Shown here piece by piece: positions 1 to 6,179 of a DNA stretch of 7,590 nt. Source of the DNA: Thermoplasmata archaeon (GTDB lineage: Archaea; Thermoplasmatota; E2; UBA202; JdFR-43); contig JAGGXG010000079.1 of NCBI GenBank assembly GCA_021163175.1, positions 1 through 7,590 of the forward strand, given 5' to 3'. The notes beneath the pieces were generated by a model. It searched no databases. It was given only the letters and a program-made list of their open reading frames with translations, and was not told where the DNA came from. The position numbers and the translations under genes were made by a program. How positions within the stretch are numbered: the first letter of the stretch is position 1; every line of letters starts with the position of its first letter.

Positions 1-2
1 GC

Positions 3-827
3 CCAACTTATTCTCCTTACAATTTAATAACATCTTTTCATGGAGCCAGGCCAGTTCCATATGCAACAATAGAAGAAAACAACTGGCAACCTGATGTTGA
101 TGACATAAGAAAGAAGATAAATGAGAGGACAAAAGCTATTGTGATAATAAATCCAAATAATCCGACAGGCGCACTTTATCCACCAAAAGTTGTGAGGGAA
201 ATGGTTGATGTTGCAGCGGAAAACAACATAATAATAGTGTCTGATGAAATTTACGATGATATCGTGTTCGAAGGAAAACAATATGCAACAGCCTCTCTCG
301 CCAAAGATACTCCAATAATAACTTTCAATGGATTTTCAAAAGTTTATCTTGTTCCAGGATGGCGTGTTGGCTACGCAATGTTCAACAACCCAAATGGCGA
401 GTTAGACAATGTAAAGGATGCATTTTTCAGGATAGCGAGGGCGAGACTTTGCGCCAATTCGGTGGCGCAGCGCGCCATGATAGCCGCCCTGCAGGGCAGC
501 CAGTGCCACATACAGGAAATGGTCGAGAGGTTAAAGAAAAGGAGGGATTATGCATACAAAAGGATAAATGAGATAGAAGGACTTTCAACAACCAAGCCAG
601 ATGGTGCATTTTACATATTTCCGAAAATAGAAGCTGACAATTGGAAAGATGACAAGGAATTTGTGCTCGATGTCCTTAAAAATGCTCACGTCCTGTTTGT
701 CCATGGCTCTGGATTTTGTCCAATATATGGGAAAAACCATTTCAGAGCTGTTATTTTGCCTCCTCTTGACATGATGGAGGAAGCATTTAATAGGGTTGAA
801 GAATTTATGAAAAAGGTGGTAAAATGA
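3..827 (+). CDS. Class I/II PLP-dependent aminotransferase, alanine/aspartate type (5' end outside window)
   Basis: The frame is open from the left edge, so this is the last 274 residues of a protein that usually has about 390. The enzyme would move an amino group between an amino acid and a 2-oxo acid in the cytoplasm, using pyridoxal phosphate. Visible fold-type I landmarks, numbered from position 3, are: NNPTG (Asn contacting the cofactor); SDEIYDD with Asp81 and Tyr84; the Schiff-base lysine Lys113 in GFSKVYLVPGWRVGY (codon 339-341); Arg121 in the same motif; and Arg248 in NHFRAV, the likely substrate alpha-carboxylate arginine. The KVYLVPGWR and ARARLCAN segments resemble archaeal alanine aminotransferases such as that of Pyrococcus, so alanine is the best guess for substrate; aspartate or another amino acid is possible. 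The stop overlaps the start of the isomerase gene, so the two are probably co-transcribed. A GC-rich stretch with unusual codon endings lies at about 431-530. Family certain, substrate tentative. Confidence 0.93.
   Translation, partial: PTYSPYNLITSFHGARPVPYATIEENNWQPDVDDIRKKINERTKAIVIINPNNPTGALYPPKVVREMVDVAAENNIIIVSDEIYDDIVFEGKQYATASLAKDTPIITFNGFSKVYLVPGWRVGYAMFNNPNGELDNVKDAFFRIARARLCANSVAQRAMIAALQGSQCHIQEMVERLKKRRDYAYKRINEIEGLSTTKPDGAFYIFPKIEADNWKDDKEFVLDVLKNAHVLFVHGSGFCPIYGKNHFRAVILPPLDMMEEAFNRVEEFMKKVVK
815..820 (+). promoter_or_regulatory. Ribosome binding site of the FKBP gene
   Basis: AGGTGGT ends three bases before the ATG at 824 and differs by one base from the archaeal anti-Shine-Dalgarno complement AGGTGAT. 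It lies inside the last codons of the aminotransferase gene, and the start ATG overlaps that gene's stop as ATGA. This supports translational coupling and fixes the isomerase start. Confidence 0.6.
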
Positions 828-1879
828 ATGAATTGGTTAAAGGAATAATAGCTCTGCTGATAATAGTGGGTGTTGCTGGAGGAATGTATGCATATGATAT
901 GTGGAAAGAGAGTCAGCCTCTTTATTTGCAGAAAGGAGATTTCGCAGAATTGTATTACATTGGTTATTTCGACAATGGCACCGTTTTTGCATCATCCTTT
1001 GTTGGAGAAAATGTGAGCTATGATACGCCATTCGATGAAAAAAATTATACTCTAGAAGCATTGAAGGTTTACATGGGAAATGATATTCCAAAAGAATATC
1101 CAGAGGGATGGAGCTATTCTGATATTGGAACAATAAAAAGGATGAAGATTCCGGAAATAAAGGGTTTATATAAAGCATTGCTTGGAATGAAGGAAGGAGA
1201 GAAAAAAATAATAAAGCTTAATGCAAGTGATGCATTTGGAAGGAAAGTTGTGGAAGGCATAAAATTCAATACCTCTGTTTTATTCGGTTTCAAAGCAGAA
1301 TTTGAAATTATTGCAATAGACAGCGAGAATGAAAGCGTGGATTTAAAATGGATTCCAAAAATCGGGCAACGTTTCACAATGCCCCAATACTGGTATATCC
1401 AGCCAATAACAGAACCATACTGGCTATGGAAAAACGCAACAGAAGTTGTTTCATTCAATGAAACAAATGTCACGCTTAAAGTCACGCCCAACGAATTGCA
1501 TAACATAACTGTATTTCCATGGTGGGAAAATGCAAGCAGCGTTGGTTATAATGATAGCAAGATATGGATAACAACAACGCCCCCATTAGGAAATTTCACT
1601 ATCTACTGGGGAAATTATGAAATACCCGGCAAGGTTTTGAATGTTACAGAGGATAAAATAACAGTATGGCTGAAATATGGAGAAAATGAAACAACACAGG
1701 AAATAAACAGGACAGAATATTTTGACAGAGTTATCACGCTTCCAAGAATATTTAAAAACTTCCCACAGCTTTACATTCAGGATGATTTGAATGAAATAGG
1801 GTATTCCTTCCATGAGTTGGCTGGCAAAGATGTTACATTCAGAGTAAAGCTCCTGAAAATCTACAGGCTTGGCGATTGA
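824..1879 (+). CDS. Membrane-anchored FKBP/SlyD-like peptidyl-prolyl isomerase, extremely rich in N-glycosylation sequons
   Basis: A 351-residue protein with an N-terminal hydrophobic anchor at about residues 7-24 and no clear cleavage site, so the rest should face outside the cell. The FKBP core begins with GDFAELYYIGYFDNGTVFASSF (38-59), where family members have a V-hYtG-DGtvFDSS pattern. It continues with GMKEGEKKIIKL (121-132) and DAFG (136-139), and closes with ELAGKDVTFRVKLLKI (331-346), the SlyD-type last strand. Between DAFG and that strand lie about 190 residues, far more than the insert-in-flap domain of bacterial SlyD, so this is an enlarged version. Such proteins speed cis-trans isomerisation of prolyl bonds and act as chaperones; an extracytoplasmic folding helper is the inferred role. 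Sixteen N-X-S/T sequons occur, all after the anchor, at Asn 51, 63, 74, 133, 149, 169, 204, 212, 215, 227, 236, 243, 257, 273, 288 and 295. Isomerase activity is not certain because some active-site aromatics could not be aligned. The 3' end overlaps the converging DHH gene by 19 bases. Confidence 0.88.
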   Translation: MNELVKGIIALLIIVGVAGGMYAYDMWKESQPLYLQKGDFAELYYIGYFDNGTVFASSFVGENVSYDTPFDEKNYTLEALKVYMGNDIPKEYPEGWSYSDIGTIKRMKIPEIKGLYKALLGMKEGEKKIIKLNASDAFGRKVVEGIKFNTSVLFGFKAEFEIIAIDSENESVDLKWIPKIGQRFTMPQYWYIQPITEPYWLWKNATEVVSFNETNVTLKVTPNELHNITVFPWWENASSVGYNDSKIWITTTPPLGNFTIYWGNYEIPGKVLNVTEDKITVWLKYGENETTQEINRTEYFDRVITLPRIFKNFPQLYIQDDLNEIGYSFHELAGKDVTFRVKLLKIYRLGD

Positions 1880-3120
1880 TTAGCTATCTCGGCTTCAAAA
1901 AATTTTAGGAACTCCTCCACGTTTCCCTTCGGAATCATCGCGCCAGCAGCCATTCTGTGGCCGCCGCCATTACCGCCCGCTGCAATGGCAGCTCTCGCTA
2001 TTGCTACGCTCAGGTTTATTTTCATGTTTTTTGGTGCTCTCACCGATATTTTTATTCCATTGCCATTCTCCACCATACCAACAAGAGGTTTTTCTATTCT
2101 TTCTCCTTCAAGAAGCATTCCTGTTATTGTTCCCAATATTGTATCCTTTATCTTCTTTCCGGCAATGAAATACTTTATTTTGCTCCTCTCATTCAAATTC
2201 TCTCTTGCAATTTTTATTCCATCCTTTATGTTTTTTCTGTGAGCAATCATGAACTTTTCCATCTTATTGTAATCTCCATTGATACATGCATGGATGGCTT
2301 CTTCATATTTTCCATATTTTACCATTGAATTTATCCCTGCTGCTATCTCTCTTAAATCATATCCATTCAATTCATACACTTTTCCATATATCTGCATAAT
2401 GTCATTCTTTTCGTATCCAAGTTTTGCCATCATTTTTACAATCGATGACAGCAAAGCCTTTTTTTCTTCTCTGTCAAGCTCATTCCATGATTTTTTTGTA
2501 TCGATGCCAGCATTTTTTAGAAATCTCACACTCATTCCAAAATTTTTAAAGAAAGGTGGAATTAATGGGGAAAAAGAAAGCATTCTGGGCAATGGCAGAT
2601 TTCTCCCATAAAGCCTTATATCATTTCTTTCCACAACATTGGAATTTTTCAGTATCTCCTTATTCAATCCTCTAAATCCATTTCTATCCTGCAAATCTCC
2701 TGCAGCCCCCATTAAGGCAATGTCAGCATGTTTTTTGGTTATAAGATACATTAAGCCGGATGCTGAAATTTCCTCTCCTCCGTCTATTCCATAATGGAAT
2801 GGATTCAATGAATTTGGAAAAAAATCCTTTGAAAAATGGTGGTCAACTATTATTGCATTTATTCCGTGATGCAATATTGCATCTATGCTGCTGTTTCCAA
2901 GGTCAACAAACAAAATGTCGTTGCTTCTAAATTCATTCAGCAATTCCTCTTCAATATAATTCGTAAATTTTATTTCATGTTCAATTCCATTTTCTTCAAG
3001 AAAAAGTTTTGCTATCGCCGCTCCAGCAACTCCGTCCGCATCTGCATGTGCTACAATGGTTATACATCGCTTTTTTTTGATAATCCCTGCAATTTCTTCA
3101 GCTTTTTCAACAATCCCCAT
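1861..3120 (-). CDS. DHH/DHHA1 phosphoesterase, archaeal RecJ-like nuclease family
   Basis: A 419-residue protein of the DHH superfamily. The N-terminal catalytic domain shows AHADADGVAGA (His25, Asp27, Asp29), FVDLGN (Asp73), VDHH (Asp93-His94-His95) and GAAGDLQD (Asp142); these residues normally hold two Mn/Mg ions. The C-terminal DHHA1 substrate-binding domain has the glycine-rich GGNGGGHRMAAGA motif at about residues 382-394. Archaeal relatives include single-strand 5'-3' exonucleases and the GINS-associated nuclease GAN, a relative of eukaryotic Cdc45. A DNA or RNA processing role is therefore likely, but oligonucleotide or other phosphodiester substrates cannot be excluded by sequence. 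All motif residues are intact. The ATG at 3120 is supported by a GGAGTG site four bases upstream. The coding end overlaps the FKBP gene tail to tail by 19 bases. The gene lies 118 bases downstream of the broken radical SAM gene on the same strand, probably with its own promoter. Confidence 0.92.
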   Translation of the reverse strand: MGIVEKAEEIAGIIKKKRCITIVAHADADGVAGAAIAKLFLEENGIEHEIKFTNYIEEELLNEFRSNDILFVDLGNSSIDAILHHGINAIIVDHHFSKDFFPNSLNPFHYGIDGGEEISASGLMYLITKKHADIALMGAAGDLQDRNGFRGLNKEILKNSNVVERNDIRLYGRNLPLPRMLSFSPLIPPFFKNFGMSVRFLKNAGIDTKKSWNELDREEKKALLSSIVKMMAKLGYEKNDIMQIYGKVYELNGYDLREIAAGINSMVKYGKYEEAIHACINGDYNKMEKFMIAHRKNIKDGIKIARENLNERSKIKYFIAGKKIKDTILGTITGMLLEGERIEKPLVGMVENGNGIKISVRAPKNMKINLSVAIARAAIAAGGNGGGHRMAAGAMIPKGNVEEFLKFFEAEIANQSPSL

Positions 3121-3148
3121 ATCCCACTCCCCATTCTAAATGCATTGC

Positions 3149-3192
3149 AATATATGACTCTTTTTGTTTATTTGAACCCTCTTCTATAAATA
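3149..3192 (-). promoter_or_regulatory. Candidate promoter of the DHH phosphoesterase gene
   Basis: Within the 118-base gap upstream of the DHH gene, two TATA-like elements read on the minus strand: CATATATT at 3149-3156 and TATTTATAG at about 3184-3192. The first would place initiation near 3128, giving a leader of under ten bases; the second would give a leader of about 40. Which one is used cannot be decided from sequence alone. The rest of the gap shows no gene. Confidence 0.3.
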
Positions 3193-3238
3193 AAGCGGGA
3201 AGTTGTTAAATGATACAGCACTGGGAGATTTACATTTT

Positions 3239-4421
3239 TCAAAAAAATTTGAAAATGTTTGAATATGAAAAGAATTGCTTAATCATCCATCTTATGCCGT
3301 CTAAAAGCATCTCTGGCTCCATTCTCTTTGGAAAATGAACAACATGATACAAATCATATTTCTCCCAGTCGTATGTAAAAATCTGTTTTGCTCTTTTAAT
3401 TCTTTAAAGAGAGGTGTTCCAGGAAACGGCATCAGTATATTGGCTCCTATTGAATCAATGTCCAAATCATAAATAGTTTCGAGCGTTCTTTCAAAAACTT
3501 TTTCATCATCGCTATCAAAACCAAAAACAGAGAAGTTATCACAGCCATTCCATGCTCATGAATCAATTCAACAGCTTTTCTGTATTTCCTCGTATCATTT
3601 TTCTTTTTTGCTTCTCTCAACGCATCTTCAGAAATGCTCTCCATTCCTACAGCCCATGTAATACAACCTGCTTCTCTGGCGAGGCTAAGCAATTCTTCAT
3701 CTCTTGCCAGCACATTTATGTTTCCGAAGCATGCAAATTTTTTATTCAACGATGCCATGGCTTTGAAAAGAGATTTTGTATATGGTATGTCTATGGTAAG
3801 AGAGGAATCGTAAAATACAAAATATTTTCCAGCTTTTTCTATTTCCTCTATAACCTGCTCCAATGGCTTTTCCATATATTTTTCCCATATTGCAGAATTT
3901 GAAATGGAGCAAAATTTGCATCTGTAAGGGCAGCCTCTTGTCGCCTCTATTCCTTTTATCATGCCTTTCCTTCTTCCATTGAACAATGGAGATGCAAGAA
4001 AAGATGGAGGAGAAAAATAAAATGGTTTTAGCTTTCCATTTGAAGCATCTTTCATAACTTCATTCCATATTCCTTCTGCATTTCCTATGACAACGGCATC
4101 GGCATGCTGCTTTGCTTCTTCAGGCAAAGCCGTTGGATGATATCCACCGAGTACAACCTTTGTTCCAAGATTTCTGAATTTATCGGCTATTTCATAAGCT
4201 CGAGGAGCAGTTGCAGTGAATGCAGATATTGCAACAACGTCATAGTTATCATCAAATTTTAATTTTTTATAGTTCTCATCCACTATTTCAACATGGCTGT
4301 TTTTGCACAGGGCTGCTATTTGATATGCTGTCAGAGATTGCCACATTGTTAGTCGCATTAAAAGTAAATCATATGTGCTTCGCTTTTTCTTTATCGCAGG
4401 TATAACAATCAAAATCTTCAA
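3239..4421 (-). pseudogene. Cobalamin-binding-domain radical SAM protein gene, broken by two -1 frameshifts
   Basis: Residues 1-297 read cleanly from a TTG start at 4421 (MKILIVIPA, a typical start for this family; an in-frame TGA lies just two codons upstream). They show an N-terminal Rossmann-like B12-binding domain (SAFTATAPRAYEIAD, VVLGGYHPTALPEEA, DAVVIGNAEG) and then the radical SAM cluster motif GCPYRCKFC with Cys164, Cys168 and Cys171. The frame is lost near 3523-3533. The family pattern FGFDSDDEKVFERTLE resumes in the next frame and runs through NILMPFPGTPLFKEL. It is lost again at the A-run 3394-3397, and YDWEKYDLYHVVHFPKRM follows in the third frame to a TGA at 3239-3241. Adding one base at each site restores 394 residues, normal for the family. 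Such enzymes carry out radical methylations or rearrangements; no substrate can be named. Without repair, the reading frame ends at 3447 with 27 or so foreign residues. Either a decaying gene or two sequencing errors. Confidence 0.85.
3241..3247 (-). terminator. Possible oligo-T terminator of the radical SAM gene
   Basis: A run of seven T on the minus strand leads directly into the TGA that ends the restored frame. Archaeal transcription often stops at such runs without a hairpin. It is short and partly coding, so the call is weak. Confidence 0.25.
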
Positions 4422-4476
4422 TTTTCATTCAAATTTTTAGCATTCATTTTATGAGCGTTACAATATTGGATGTTCG

Positions 4477-4513
4477 TTTATAAAAATTTCGAAAAGATGG
4501 CATAAATTTATAA
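4477..4513. promoter_or_regulatory. Divergent promoter region with two TTTATAAA palindromes
   Basis: TTTATAAA occurs at 4477-4484 and again at 4506-4513, 29 bases apart, each followed by AAT on the plus strand. As TTTATAAA is its own reverse complement, it can serve as a TATA box in either direction. On the plus strand, the left copy would start transcription near 4508, just before the ATG at 4516. The right copy would start it near 4536, giving a leaderless message from the in-frame ATG at 4534. On the minus strand, the left copy would start transcription some 30 bases before the TTG of the radical SAM gene. The region sits between two divergent genes, as expected for a promoter. Confidence 0.5.
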
Positions 4514-4515
4514 AA

Positions 4516-5043
4516 ATGATGGCATTTTCCATCATGGAGCTGGAGGCAATATTTCCCCTAATTAAAGAAATAAAAGATGAGGAAATGAAGAGCAAAGTTA
4601 AAAAATGCATTGAAATTGCCATGGAAAGAGGGGGTTGGGATAGCCTTGATGAAATTCCATTTACCTTACTCATAGAAAACGCATATAGCTATGTTAAACA
4701 TGTCAATAATGTGGCGAGAATGGCATATGAAATAGGAAAGGCAAGAGGAGATGTTGACATGGATATTTTGATAGCGGGCGCCATACTTCATGACATCGGG
4801 AAGCTTCTGGAATACGAAAAGAAAAATGGAAAAGTTGTTAAAAGCAGGCTGGGCAAATACGTGCGCCATCCTGTCAGCGGCGCCGCCCTCGCCATGGAGG
4901 TGGGGCTTGATGTTCGTGTTGTTAATATTATAGCGGCGCATTCAAAGGAAGGGGAGTTTGTGAAAAGATGTAAAGAGGCGATAATAGTTCATCATTGTGA
5001 TTTTATCGATTTTGAGATTGCGAGGTGGGAAAATGATAATTGA
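4516..5043 (+). CDS. HD-domain metal-dependent phosphohydrolase
   Basis: A 175-residue all-helical protein carrying the HD signature: His62 in VKHVNNVA, His92-Asp93 in ILHDIGKL, His118 in RHPVSG, His142 in AAHSKEG, and a C-terminal VHHCDFIDFE with Asp162/Asp165. Several of these should bind one or two divalent metals. HD proteins of this size hydrolyse phosphomonoesters or phosphodiesters of nucleotides or RNA ends; the substrate cannot be told from sequence. It is the first gene of a three-gene plus-strand run and overlaps the CitD-CitE fusion gene by 11 bases (5033-5043), which suggests one transcript. The start is ambiguous: ATG at 4516, 4519 or 4534 are all in frame. The longest is given, but 4534 would match a leaderless message from the nearer TATA element. 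No unusual residues are missing. Confidence 0.85.
   Translation: MMAFSIMELEAIFPLIKEIKDEEMKSKVKKCIEIAMERGGWDSLDEIPFTLLIENAYSYVKHVNNVARMAYEIGKARGDVDMDILIAGAILHDIGKLLEYEKKNGKVVKSRLGKYVRHPVSGAALAMEVGLDVRVVNIIAAHSKEGEFVKRCKEAIIVHHCDFIDFEIARWENDN
5022..5028 (+). promoter_or_regulatory. Ribosome binding site that sets the CitD-CitE start
   Basis: GAGGTGG lies five bases before the ATG at 5033 and closely matches the archaeal GAGGTGAT consensus. The frame is open further upstream, to a GTG at 4997. However, CitD proteins begin close to their AGT motif, and this site argues for 5033, giving 371 residues. It is embedded in the end of the HD gene. Confidence 0.65.
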
Positions 5044-6148
5044 AAAAGCTTGTGCTGGCACGGAGAATGCTCGAGATTGTGTGGTGTGCGTTGAGAAGGG
5101 AGATGGAATCGTTGTTAAGGGTAAGTCAGCAAACCTTTTCGATGAGCATATAGCGGCGATAGTTCAGGAGAGGCTTGAGGAGCTTGATGTAAAGGCGAGA
5201 GTTGAAATAGAGGAAAATGGAGCGCTCGACTACGTTATTATTGCAAGGCTGGAAGCGGCACTTGCGAAAGCAACTGGAAGTGATATAGAAGATAAAAAGA
5301 CAAGGAGAGGCAAAACTGGAAGGGATAGGGCGAGGAGAACTCGCTTATATTTGCCCGGTAACAATCCTCGCTACCTTAACAGCATACCAGTATATGAAAG
5401 TGATGCTATCATACTGGATTTGGAGGATTCTGTTGCTTTGGATTATAAACTGGATGCACGCTATCTTGTTAAAAATGCATTGAAATATCTCGATTTTGGA
5501 AAAAGTGAGATATGGGTAAGGATAAATAAAGAGATGGCAAGAGAAGATATAAAGCAGATTGCATATGGAATGCCCCACGGCCTGTGCATTCCAAAGGTTG
5601 AAAGCAGGGAAGATATAGAAGTTGTGGAAAGAATCATGGCGGAGGCAGGCGCGGATTTTCATTTAATGCCAATAATCGAAACAGCAAAAGGCGTAGCAAA
5701 TGCAAAAGAAATTGCAATGGCAAGCGATAAGATAGTTGCAATAGCATTTGGAGCAGAAGATTATACACGCGATACAGGAGCAAAGAAAACATGGGAAGCT
5801 TTGTTGTATCCACGATTTTCCATATTGCTCGCTGCGAAATCAGCAGGAATACAGGCTTTGGATACAGTGTATACGAATGTTGATGATAACGAAGGCTTAA
5901 GAGAGGAAACAAAAAGGATAGTTGAGCTTGGATTCGATGGAAAAGGGGCAATTCATCCAGGCCAGATAGAAATAATACATGAATGTTTCAAACCAACTCC
6001 TGAGGAGATTGAGGAGGCGAGGAAAATAATTAATGCAATAGAGGAAGCAAGAAAGAAGGGGCTGGGAGTGGCAACATTGAATGGAAAAATGATTGATTTG
6101 CCTGTAGAAAAGAAAGCGAGAAGAATATTAAAAATGGCAGAAATGTGA
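5033..6148 (+). CDS. citE: CitD-CitE fusion: citrate lyase gamma-like (acyl carrier) domain fused to a beta-like (CitE) lyase
   Basis: Residues 1-84 resemble CitD, the acyl carrier of bacterial citrate lyase: AGT near the N-terminus, then NGALDYVIIARLEAALAKA, close to the [20 protein letters not shown] of E. coli CitD. A very basic linker follows (88-102, KK-RR-K-R-R-RR). Residues 103-371 are a complete CitE-type TIM barrel: LYLPGNNPRYL, ILDLEDSVAL, VRIN, IPKVES, IIETAKGV with Glu216, FGAEDY with Asp243 (likely Mg ligands), SAGIQALDTVYT, LGFDGKGAIHPGQIE and LNGKMID. CitE enzymes cleave a citryl, malyl or citramalyl thioester to acetyl or pyruvyl products. The oddity is in the carrier domain: E. 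coli CitD has AGTLESGD with Ser14 holding the phosphoribosyl-dephospho-CoA group, whereas here the aligned segment reads AGTENARD, with Ala13 in its place. No CitF, CitC, CitX or CitG gene is visible. It may thus act on free CoA esters, with a non-carrier CitD domain. The family is sure; calling it citrate lyase is not. Confidence 0.9.
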   Translation: MIIEKACAGTENARDCVVCVEKGDGIVVKGKSANLFDEHIAAIVQERLEELDVKARVEIEENGALDYVIIARLEAALAKATGSDIEDKKTRRGKTGRDRARRTRLYLPGNNPRYLNSIPVYESDAIILDLEDSVALDYKLDARYLVKNALKYLDFGKSEIWVRINKEMAREDIKQIAYGMPHGLCIPKVESREDIEVVERIMAEAGADFHLMPIIETAKGVANAKEIAMASDKIVAIAFGAEDYTRDTGAKKTWEALLYPRFSILLAAKSAGIQALDTVYTNVDDNEGLREETKRIVELGFDGKGAIHPGQIEIIHECFKPTPEEIEEARKIINAIEEARKKGLGVATLNGKMIDLPVEKKARRILKMAEM

Positions 6149-6179
6149 ATAATGGAACCATTCACTGGACAGGATAAAA

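Noticed and set aside
1114..1506. A 130-codon open frame on the minus strand opposite the FKBP gene
   Set aside because: It is a shadow of a well-supported gene, lacks a start signal, and its residues show no family pattern.
3165..3182. A T-loop-like GGTTCAAAT on the minus strand in the gap upstream of the DHH gene, suggesting a tRNA remnant
   Set aside because: The flanking bases do not form a T stem (GAGGG faces AAACA) and no acceptor or anticodon arm is nearby.
3121..3446. An apparently gene-free stretch of over 300 bases between the DHH gene and the radical SAM open frame
   Set aside because: Positions 3239-3446 hold the C-terminal part of the radical SAM gene in two other frames; only 3121-3238 is truly intergenic.
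3394..3533. Programmed ribosomal frameshifting as an explanation for the radical SAM frames
   Set aside because: Two shifts would be required, no slippery heptamer with a downstream structure is evident, and the family is normally encoded in one frame.
4997..5032. An upstream GTG start at 4997 that would lengthen the CitD-CitE protein by 12 residues
   Set aside because: The added residues lie in the overlap with the HD gene, do not look like CitD, and a good ribosome site precedes the ATG at 5033.
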